From positions 24,321 to 88,320 of the forward strand of contig JALWEG010000042.1 in the NCBI GenBank assembly GCA_027014155.1: DNA of 64,000 bases, written 5' to 3'. The notes beneath the pieces are model-generated. The model was not told where the DNA came from and ran no database searches. It worked only from the letters and a program-made list of their open reading frames with translations. This document shows positions 57,374-64,000 of the stretch, in pieces; within the stretch, counting starts at the first letter, position 1; the number at the start of each line of letters is the position of its first letter. Both the position numbers and the translations under genes were made by a program. This DNA is from Aquificaceae bacterium (GTDB lineage Bacteria > Aquificota > Aquificia > Aquificales > Aquificaceae).

Positions 57374-58791
57374 AGGCGAGGCTCAGCTACGATTTTCTCA
57401 GAAAGAACGGCCTGGCCCTTCTGGAAGAGGGTAAGGACTTCATAAAGCTGGCTGCAACCCAGAGGGACCCTTACCTTGAAGACCTTATATACCAAATCAC
57501 CGGCAAGAGGGTGATACTTGAGGAGGTCTCCCGCGAAAGGTTGGACTCCCTCTTGAAGGAGTCCATACCCACCTTTGATATTGAGCTTGACGAGGAGGGG
57601 ATTGACGAAAAGGAGCTTGAGAACATAGCCTCGGAGGCGCCGGTGGTCAAGTTCGTGAACGACATAATAAACGATGCCATACTCAAGGGAGCTACCGACA
57701 TACACATAGAGCAGTTTGAGGAGGACGTGGAGATAAGGTACCGTATAGATGGAGTTCTGCACACCCTCAGGAAGCTGCCCAAGTACGTGGCTCCCCCGGT
57801 GGTCTCCCGTATAAAGATACTCGCCAAACTGAACATAGCCGAGAAGAGACTGCCCCAAGACGGCAAGTTCTCCCACAGGCTTAACTCTCAGGAGTTTGAT
57901 ATAAGGGTGTCCACACTGCCCTCAATACATGGCGAGAGCGTGGTGATGAGGTTGCTCAAGAAGGGAGAGCTGAACCTGAGCCTGAACACCCTCGGCTTTT
58001 CCCAGGAAGACCTCGGCAAGATAAGGGAGTTCATAAAAAAACCCTACGGTATGCTCTTGGTAACGGGTCCGACAGGTTCCGGAAAGACCACCACCCTTTA
58101 CTCTGCCATAAAGGAGATAAACTTGGGAGACAGGAAGATAATAACCGTTGAGGATCCGGTTGAGTACACCCTTAAAGGCTTAGTTCAGGTTCAGGTAAAT
58201 CCCAAGATAGGACTGACCTTCGCTTCCGCTCTGAGGACGATACTCAGGCAGGACCCGGACGTGATAATGGTGGGAGAGATAAGAGACCCCGAGACGGCAC
58301 AGATAGCGGTGCAGGCCTCTCTGACGGGACACCTGGTTCTCGCAACCTTACATACAAACGACGCGCCCAGCGCCTTCACCAGGCTCATAGACATGGGTGT
58401 GGAGGAGTTCTTGATAGCCTCTGCGGTGGTGGGGGTCATGTCCCAGAGGCTCGTGAGAAAGATATGCGAGGAGTGCAAGGAGGCTTACGAGCCCTCCAGA
58501 GAGGAGGCGGATACGTTCAGAGCCCAAGGGCTTGAGGTTCCCGGCAGGCTCTTTAGAGGAAAGGGTTGCGGTGCTTGCGAGCACACGGGCTACAGGGGTA
58601 GAACCGTTATAGCCGAAGTCCTTAAGGTGAATGACGAGATAAGGAGCCTGATAATAGGCAAGGCCGACGCTTCTGTGATAAGAGAAAAAGCCATAAGAGG
58701 GGGAATGACCCCCCTCCTGAAAGACGGCTTGGAGAAAGCTGCAAGGGGGATAACTACCCTTGAGGAGGTTCTGAGGGTTTCCAAGGAGTGA
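57361..58791 (+). CDS. Secretion/pilus assembly ATPase GspE/PilB
   Basis: A 476-aa hexameric ATPase: N-terminal domain, then GPTGSGKTTTLYSAI (Walker A), TVEDPVEY (Asp box), RQDPDVIMVGEIRDPETA (Walker B), and LATLHTNDA (His box). The four-Cys zinc insert (CEECKE, then GCGACEH) is the GspE/PilB type. It powers pseudopilus or pilus extension. Confidence 0.95.
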   Translation: MDTLKARLSYDFLRKNGLALLEEGKDFIKLAATQRDPYLEDLIYQITGKRVILEEVSRERLDSLLKESIPTFDIELDEEGIDEKELENIASEAPVVKFVNDIINDAILKGATDIHIEQFEEDVEIRYRIDGVLHTLRKLPKYVAPPVVSRIKILAKLNIAEKRLPQDGKFSHRLNSQEFDIRVSTLPSIHGESVVMRLLKKGELNLSLNTLGFSQEDLGKIREFIKKPYGMLLVTGPTGSGKTTTLYSAIKEINLGDRKIITVEDPVEYTLKGLVQVQVNPKIGLTFASALRTILRQDPDVIMVGEIRDPETAQIAVQASLTGHLVLATLHTNDAPSAFTRLIDMGVEEFLIASAVVGVMSQRLVRKICEECKEAYEPSREEADTFRAQGLEVPGRLFRGKGCGACEHTGYRGRTVIAEVLKVNDEIRSLIIGKADASVIREKAIRGGMTPLLKDGLEKAARGITTLEEVLRVSKE

Positions 58792-59298
58792 TTACTTCCT
58801 TCTCACATAATCGGTAAACACGAAGTCCTTTCTCTCCACGGACCTGTGGCAGGCGAAGCACTGAGCGTAATCCTTGGCGCTCTTTCCGAATACCTTATAC
58901 TCACCCTTCTTGGCGTCGTAAACGAAGCGGGCAAAGCCCCAACCAGCCGTGTCCTTGAAAGTCTTAGAGTCTTTAATCATGTACTCAACCCTCTGGATAA
59001 CGTCCGGCTCAACGGACTTGGGAAAGTCGGGATTCTTCTTTAGGCTGTAGCCTATCTTAACGAGGATAGCTCCCTCGGGAAACTTCTTGGCACCCTTTTT
59101 GTAGGCTTCCACGGCCTTGTCGTTGCCTATGATGTATCTGAGCTCGTTCTTGTCCGTTCTGTAGTGGGTGGCTACCACGTGCCAGTTCTCGTAGCCCTTT
59201 ATCTTTCCAAAAGACAGCCCCGTGGGTGCGGTCAGCTCCCAGTCATGTGCGAGGCCAAAGCCTATAAAAGCTCCCAAGGCCAAAAGTGTCCTCTTCAT
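58792..59298 (-). CDS. Cytochrome P460-like c-type haem protein
   Basis: A 168-aa exported protein: signal peptide (1-17), a P460-like domain (GYENWHVVATHYRTDKNELRYI), and one haem c motif CFACH near the C terminus. P460-type cytochromes act on hydroxylamine or nitric oxide, or act as c'-beta proteins; the exact role cannot be read here. It lies divergently from a two-component system. Confidence 0.82.
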   Translation of the reverse strand: MKRTLLALGAFIGFGLAHDWELTAPTGLSFGKIKGYENWHVVATHYRTDKNELRYIIGNDKAVEAYKKGAKKFPEGAILVKIGYSLKKNPDFPKSVEPDVIQRVEYMIKDSKTFKDTAGWGFARFVYDAKKGEYKVFGKSAKDYAQCFACHRSVERKDFVFTDYVRRK

Positions 59299-59348
59299 AC
59301 CCTTTTCCTCCTTTGTTTGGGATTTTGATTTAAGATTACCCGGCCAAC

Positions 59349-59375
59349 TTGAATTTTTCTTGAAATGGAGTTGAA
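59349..59375 (+). promoter_or_regulatory. Three TTGAA direct repeats, OmpR-type binding site
   Basis: TTGAA occurs at 59349, 59360 and 59371, exactly 11 bp apart. Direct repeats at 11-bp spacing are the classic target of OmpR/PhoB-type regulators. They lie 21 bases before the regulator gene, so it may control itself and perhaps the divergent cytochrome gene. Confidence 0.6.
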
Positions 59376-59396
59376 AGTGTTTTCAAATAGGTTGTT

Positions 59397-60080
59397 ATGA
59401 AGGGCAAAGTCCTTATAGTAGAAGATGACCCCCTGATGCTGGACATGCTCAGAAGGTATTTGGAAAAGGAAGGTTTCAAAGTATATACCTCCTCCTCCGG
59501 CAAAGGCGCTCTGGATAGGTTCAGCTCTGTGCGTCCAGACGTGGTAATACTTGACCTAATGCTTCCGGACGAGGACGGTTTTGAGCTGTGTAAGGCCTTC
59601 TCACCCGACTGTATGGTTCTCATACTGACCGCCAAAGATGGAGACGAAGACAAAATAGTGGGACTGGAAATAGGAGCGGACGATTACATGAACAAGCCCT
59701 TCAATATGAGAGAGCTGATAGCGAGGGTGAAGGCCCTTCTGAGAAGGAGGCGCAAGGCGGAGGCTCGGCGCGGAGACTCTATACTCAAGGTTGGGGAGCT
59801 GGAGATAAACGATGCCGACAAGAGCCTTTACGTTAATGGAGAGAAAGTTGAGCTTACCTCCAAGGAGTTTAAGATTTTGAAGAAGCTAATCTCCTGTGCG
59901 GGAAGGGTGGTATCAAGGCAAGAGCTGATAGACGAGCTTTACAGTGTTCGGCCTCCGGAATACGAACGCATCATAGACACCTACATCTATAGGATAAGAA
60001 CCAAGATTATGGAAGTTGACAAAGGAGCTTCCGAGAGGATAAAGACGGTCAGAGGTTTCGGGTATAAGGTTGAGAGCTAA
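59397..60080 (+). CDS. OmpR-type response regulator (first pair)
   Basis: A 227-aa regulator: receiver with VEDDP and phosphoacceptor Asp in VVILDLMLPDEDG, TAKD and KPF; C-terminal winged helix ending VRGFGYKV. Pairs with the kinase gene that starts inside its end. TTGAA repeats upstream suggest autoregulation. Confidence 0.95.
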   Translation: MKGKVLIVEDDPLMLDMLRRYLEKEGFKVYTSSSGKGALDRFSSVRPDVVILDLMLPDEDGFELCKAFSPDCMVLILTAKDGDEDKIVGLEIGADDYMNKPFNMRELIARVKALLRRRRKAEARRGDSILKVGELEINDADKSLYVNGEKVELTSKEFKILKKLISCAGRVVSRQELIDELYSVRPPEYERIIDTYIYRIRTKIMEVDKGASERIKTVRGFGYKVES

Positions 60081-61035
60081 AAAGGTTTCTATATTCTGGC
60101 TTTCTTTCTTATTGCTCCTGATTACCTACGTAAGCGTGGCTTCCCTTATAGCTTTTTTTACCGTGAAGATAATTGGCGTTCCTATAGGCAGGAAGATGAC
60201 TACCAAGATAGTGCTTTCTATTTTGGCCTTTACGCCCGTGTATGTTCTGCTCGCCTACCTGCTGTCCCGTCTCGTGAGCGGAGAGATAAGGAAACTGAGC
60301 GACTCAACGGATAGGCTACCTTTCAGCGTAGATATAGAGGGGAGCTTCATAAGCGAGATAGACGACCTTGCGGAGGTTATAAGGAATCAGGCAAGCAGGA
60401 TACTTGATATACTTGAAGCCCAAAGATTTCTATTGCTCAGGCTCGCCCACGACTTGAGAACCCCCGTAAGCAACCTCAGAAACGTCCTACAAGGCATAAA
60501 GGAGGGTGTGATACCGGAAACCGAAAGGCCGGATTACATAGATAGGTTGATAGAGGAGACCTACAAGATGGAAGAACTCCTTGAGAGTGTTCTGGCCGAC
60601 ATACGCAAGAGCGTTAAAAGGACGGAACCGGAGAGCGTTGACATATCGGAGCTGGTAAAAAAGGTGGCTCAGATGTGGAGGCTACGGTTCTCTCAGAAGG
60701 GTATCTGCTTTGAGCTGGAGCTGGAGGAGGATGTAAAGGGCTTCCTATCTCCGGCGGACTTGGAAGAGGTACTGAACAACCTTTTGGAAAATGCCTACAA
60801 GAATACTCCCGAGGGCAAGGTTTGCATACTTTTAAAGAGAAATGGCAGATACGTGAGCCTGCGCATTGAGAACACCGGAGCGGGTTTAGAGGAAGGGAAG
60901 ATAATGCAGGCCTACAGGGAGGGTCGGCTGGGCCTTTACATCACACGGGAGCTGGTGTGGAGAAACGGAGGGAGTCTTAAGGTGAGTAAGGAAAAGGGCA
61001 ACACCGTCTTTACCATCAGGTTTCCTTTGCCCTAA
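60070..61035 (+). CDS. Sensor histidine kinase (first pair)
   Basis: A 321-aa kinase with two membrane helices near the N terminus (SFLLLLITYVSVASLIAFF and IVLSILAFTPVYVLLAYLL) and a very short periplasmic loop, HAMP-like linker, H box RLAHDLRTPVSNLRN, N box NNLLENAYKN, and a compact ATPase end (GRLGLYITRELV). The start is TTG. The small loop suggests it senses within the membrane or cytoplasm. Confidence 0.93.
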   Translation: MRAKKVSIFWLSFLLLLITYVSVASLIAFFTVKIIGVPIGRKMTTKIVLSILAFTPVYVLLAYLLSRLVSGEIRKLSDSTDRLPFSVDIEGSFISEIDDLAEVIRNQASRILDILEAQRFLLLRLAHDLRTPVSNLRNVLQGIKEGVIPETERPDYIDRLIEETYKMEELLESVLADIRKSVKRTEPESVDISELVKKVAQMWRLRFSQKGICFELELEEDVKGFLSPADLEEVLNNLLENAYKNTPEGKVCILLKRNGRYVSLRIENTGAGLEEGKIMQAYREGRLGLYITRELVWRNGGSLKVSKEKGNTVFTIRFPLP

Positions 61036-61065
61036 TCAAGTATCAAGTATAAAATTAATAGTTTG

Positions 61066-61731
61066 ATGGTAAAAGCTCTAATGGTAGAGGACGACCCGGA
61101 CATAGCGGAGCTTCTGCAGGAGTATCTCGCCAAGTTCAACATAGAACTCAAGAATATTGAAAACCCCAAATACATAATGGATATGCTCAAAAACGAGCAT
61201 TACGACCTCCTCATACTTGACCTCACCCTTCCTTACATGGACGGGCTTGAGGTGTGCAGACGCGTTCGGGAAAGGTACGATATACCCATAATAATATCTT
61301 CCGCGAGGGGGGACACCTCCGACAAGGTGGTGGGCTTGGAGCTGGGCGCGGACGACTACATAGCTAAGCCCTACGAACCCCGCGAGCTGGTTGCGAGGAT
61401 TCAAGCGGTTCTGCGCAGGTATAAGAGGTCCTCATCTCCCAGGGATAGCGAGTTCCAGCTGGACAGAGAGAGAATGCAGATTTACAAAGGTGGAAAGCTC
61501 TTGGAACTGACGGTAGCCGAGTACGAGGTGCTGGCATTGCTCATAGAGAACAGGGGCAGGGTTCTATCGCGGGACTACATACTGGAGAACACCTCATCTA
61601 TGCACTGGGACAGCGTTGATAGGAGCGTGGATGTGATAATCAGCCGTCTGAGGAGGAAGATAGGGGACGACTCCAAGAGTCCTAAGTACATAAAGTCCGT
61701 TCGCGGCGTGGGCTACAAGTTTGTAGGATGA
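61066..61731 (+). CDS. OmpR-type response regulator (second pair)
   Basis: A 221-aa regulator with receiver (VEDDPD, LLILDLTLPYMDG, SARGD, KPYEP) and winged-helix C terminus (DRSVDVIISRLRRKI, VRGVGYKFV). A TATAAA element 16 bases before the start suggests a nearly leaderless message. Its kinase overlaps by four bases. Confidence 0.95.
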   Translation: MVKALMVEDDPDIAELLQEYLAKFNIELKNIENPKYIMDMLKNEHYDLLILDLTLPYMDGLEVCRRVRERYDIPIIISSARGDTSDKVVGLELGADDYIAKPYEPRELVARIQAVLRRYKRSSSPRDSEFQLDRERMQIYKGGKLLELTVAEYEVLALLIENRGRVLSRDYILENTSSMHWDSVDRSVDVIISRLRRKIGDDSKSPKYIKSVRGVGYKFVG

Positions 61732-62933
61732 GAAAGCACTCCATATTCTTTAAGCTCAACCTCCTGTTTCTCATAGCGCTCCTTACCGTAGGCTTCTTCC
61801 TGTCTATCATATACAGAGCGCTGGAGAGGAGGGAAGACCTCAACTTCGTCCAGAGTATTCTGATGACCTTGAGAAGCGGTGGGTTTCCCAACCTTCAGGC
61901 GCGCAGGGATATGAAGCTCCTGAGCAACCCCAGAGAGATACAGAAGATTGCCAACAGGGGAGAGGTAATCCTGCTGCAGAAGTTTCCCCGATTCAGGGTG
62001 ATAGTTTATGAGTACAAGGGGAATAAGTACTTTCTCTTCGTTTCCAGCGGCGGCATGTTCATGATAGAGAAGATGGAGAGGATTTCGGAAATCAGAGCGC
62101 TGTTTTTGGCCGTTTTCTTCGTCTCCACCTTCAGCATGGCGGCCCTGTATCTGAGCATAATCAGGAGCATAAACCCTCTGAGGGTTCTCCAGAAGAAGAT
62201 AAAGAGGTTCAGAGAGGGAGACCTGCAGGTCTCCTTTGACATAGGCCGTCAGGACGAGATAGGGGACGTAGCCATTGAGCTGGATAAGGCGGTAAAGAGA
62301 CTCAGAAAGATAACCTCCACCAGACAGCTATTTCTCAGGAACATAGCCCACGAGCTTAAGACTCCCATAACCAAGGGCAAGTTGGCCGTGGAGCTCTTAG
62401 AGGACGAGAGGAAGAAGGAGATACTCTCGGGGGTGTTTAGGCGCCTTGAGACCTTGGTAAACGAGCTGCTTACGGCGGAGAGCATAGCGGTGGGAGAGGT
62501 TAAGCTCCGGAAGGAGGATGTAGCCCTAACCGAACTGGTGGATAGAGCCTTAAGCTTGCTTTTGCAAGACAGAGAGCTGGTAGAGATAGATATACCCCGG
62601 GACGTGAAGGTTAAGGTTGACCCCGATATGTTTGCCGTAGCCCTTAAAAACCTGATAGACAACGGTCTGAAGTTCAGTTCCGACGGCAAGGTGAGAATTC
62701 TCTTTGAGAAGAAGAGACTCAAGATAGTGAACGCGGGAGATAGGGTTAGCATACCCGAAGAGTACATGTTTGAGCCCTTTTCTAAGGAGGTGAGCGAGAG
62801 AAACAGGAACGGCCTGGGGCTCGGCCTTTACATAGTCAAGTACATACTTGAGATGCACGGGGTTGAGATAGGCTACAGGTACGAAGAGGGTAAAAACATC
62901 TTTGAGCTTAACCTTGAAAAGGTCTTACGATAG
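61728..62933 (+). CDS. Sensor histidine kinase (second pair)
   Basis: A 401-aa kinase: helix 1 (FKLNLLFLIALLTVGFFLSII), a periplasmic domain of about 95 residues, helix 2 (ALFLAVFFVSTFSMAALYLSII), HAMP, H box RNIAHELKTPITKGKLAVELL (ArsS-like in form), N box KNLIDNGLKFSS, G boxes NAGDRV and NGLGLGLYIVK. Its own regulator is directly upstream. Confidence 0.94.
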   Translation: MRKHSIFFKLNLLFLIALLTVGFFLSIIYRALERREDLNFVQSILMTLRSGGFPNLQARRDMKLLSNPREIQKIANRGEVILLQKFPRFRVIVYEYKGNKYFLFVSSGGMFMIEKMERISEIRALFLAVFFVSTFSMAALYLSIIRSINPLRVLQKKIKRFREGDLQVSFDIGRQDEIGDVAIELDKAVKRLRKITSTRQLFLRNIAHELKTPITKGKLAVELLEDERKKEILSGVFRRLETLVNELLTAESIAVGEVKLRKEDVALTELVDRALSLLLQDRELVEIDIPRDVKVKVDPDMFAVALKNLIDNGLKFSSDGKVRILFEKKRLKIVNAGDRVSIPEEYMFEPFSKEVSERNRNGLGLGLYIVKYILEMHGVEIGYRYEEGKNIFELNLEKVLR

Positions 62934-63641
62934 CCTGTAGTAGATGAACCTCCCGCAGTTGGGGCACCGCTCTATGGAGTCCTCCTTTATTATCTCCGAG
63001 TAAAGAACGTCCGGTATCACCATGCCGCATCCGCCGCAGGCACCCTCCTCCATGGGCACGAGAACGAGGCTCTCAAACCTATCTTTGGCAGAGCCGTAAA
63101 AGCTCAAAAGGGCGGGACTGAGTTCCTTTTCCCTCTCTTTCCTTTCCTTCTCCAACTCCTCCAACCGCCTTAAGGCGGTTCGTTCCTCATAAATTAAATC
63201 TTCTATTTCCTCTTCTATTTCTTTAAGCTTGCCCTCTAACTTGCGTGCACTCTCTTTGAAGTCCCGCTCAAGTTTGGCAAGCCTCTCCTCCATCTCTTCC
63301 AGATTGTAGGAAGACTTGAGTATAAAGTCCTCCAGTTTTGCCTTCTCCCTCAGGAACGCCTTGTACTCCTCCTCCCTGCGCACCATGCTCAGCTTTTTTT
63401 CGGTCTTCTCTAAAAGCTCCTCCTTTTCCTCTATCTCCTGGCGTAGGTTCTTTATATCCTTTCTGAGGGATTCCAACTCCTTTTCCTTTTCCTCTATCTC
63501 CTTTTGGATTTTTCCTTTAAGGAGCTCCAGCTCTCCCTTCTCCTGAGCTATCTTCTTTAGCCTCCTCTTTATGCGGTTTATGTCCAGCTCGGTTTCCTGG
63601 AGAGCTATCAGCTTTTTGGCCTCCTCCTTATCTATGTCCAT
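62925..63641 (-). CDS. Coiled-coil protein with C-terminal zinc ribbon
   Basis: A 238-aa protein: a very long coiled coil (about 10-185) followed by a zinc ribbon with CGGCG and CPNCG near the C terminus. This is the layout of the widespread CT398/DUF164-type (zinc-ribbon) proteins, whose role is unclear. Its end overlaps the end of the kinase gene. Confidence 0.85.
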   Translation of the reverse strand: MDIDKEEAKKLIALQETELDINRIKRRLKKIAQEKGELELLKGKIQKEIEEKEKELESLRKDIKNLRQEIEEKEELLEKTEKKLSMVRREEEYKAFLREKAKLEDFILKSSYNLEEMEERLAKLERDFKESARKLEGKLKEIEEEIEDLIYEERTALRRLEELEKERKEREKELSPALLSFYGSAKDRFESLVLVPMEEGACGGCGMVIPDVLYSEIIKEDSIERCPNCGRFIYYRLS

Positions 63642-63643
63642 CT

Positions 63644-64000
63644 TCAGCCACCGAGCTCCTTGGGTTTGCCCAAGAGGATATACACCTCAACCCTGTTGTT
63701 CCTCTGCATAAGTATGGGCTGCTTCCAGGTGTAAAGGGGCTTTGAGTCCCCGTATCCTACCGCCGACAGCTTGTGGGGGTCTATGCCGTTCTTTACCATC
63801 TCCTTCACCACTTCCGTAGCTCTCCTTATGGAGAGCTCCCACTTATCCTTTATTATAGGCGTGGGTTTGACCTCGGTGCTGGGACTTACGTGTCCCTCCA
63901 CCCGGATACTGAAATCCCCCTTGACCTTGCTGAGGACGTCGGTTATACCCTTTATCGTATCTATGGCCTTAGGGGTAAGCCTGTAGGAGTTTTCCTCAAA
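63644..64000 (-). CDS. OmpA/MotB-type peptidoglycan-binding domain, N terminus outside window
   Basis: Only the last 118 residues are visible. The OmpA-like domain reads FSIRVEGHVSPSTEV, ELSIRRATEVVKEMVKNGID, LSAVGYGDSKPL, NNRVEVYIL, the peptidoglycan-binding pattern. Could be MotB- or PomB-like or an OmpA lipoprotein; the deciding N terminus is missing. Confidence 0.85.
   Translation of the reverse strand, partial: FEENSYRLTPKAIDTIKGITDVLSKVKGDFSIRVEGHVSPSTEVKPTPIIKDKWELSIRRATEVVKEMVKNGIDPHKLSAVGYGDSKPLYTWKQPILMQRNNRVEVYILLGKPKELGG

Overview
The window is a piece of a thermophilic Aquificaceae chromosome (relative of Hydrogenobacter, Thermocrinis or Aquifex) interrupted by a complete-looking prophage. 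I infer the lineage from the protein style (Lys/Glu-rich, ATA-rich codons) and gene set, not from a marker-gene comparison. Bases 1-14636 and 52398-64000 are host; 14637-52397 is the prophage, bounded by a 45-bp direct repeat that is the 3' part of tRNA-Pro(UGG). The tRNA is intact at the right end, next to a tyrosine integrase.

Left host region: a truncated mnmE, rho, rpmE and prfA run rightward. A long leftward series follows: minE-minD-minC, engB, a small protein, dtd, era, trpF, a Mut7-C protein, cdsA, uppS and a CpoB-like lipoprotein. fmt, two unknown secreted proteins, a YbgC-type thioesterase and a small protein then run rightward to attL.

Prophage: the leftward strand carries the lytic programme. 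From a switch near 43.5 kb it runs through a Cro-like protein, small regulators, an AEP-primase/SF3-helicase fusion, an iteron-rich putative origin, a RuvC-like resolvase, a TGT/DpdA-like enzyme and a PP-loop protein. The late block runs from terminase at 34.4 kb through a P22/SU10-like head, short-tail proteins, lysis candidates and very large ejection proteins to 14.9 kb. The gene set suggests a podovirus-like short-tailed virion. Rightward from the switch lie the CI-like repressor, accessory genes, a RecT/Bet annealing protein, YopX, a small excisionase-like HTH and the integrase. No DNA polymerase gene is seen.

The accessory DNA is the most interesting part. (1) A solitary CRISPR-repeat-like unit lies just after the repressor. 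(2) A 282-bp IS200/IS605-type element without tnpA/tnpB has an omega-RNA-like right end and sits inside a small HTH gene. (3) A TGT-like/PP-loop pair suggests DNA base modification. (4) A three-gene HEPN cassette is bracketed by two 25-bp palindromic direct repeats. (5) A rightward three-gene operon has a perfect palindrome spanning its promoter. (6) A nuclease-like (PBECR-type) domain is inserted in the largest ejection protein.

Right host region: tRNA-Pro, then divergently arranged type II secretion/type IV pilus-like genes (F, L-like, secretin D, M/O-like, E), a cytochrome P460-like protein, two OmpR-type two-component systems, a coiled-coil zinc-ribbon protein and a truncated OmpA/MotB-like protein. 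All family names are from reading the sequence; no database search was possible.
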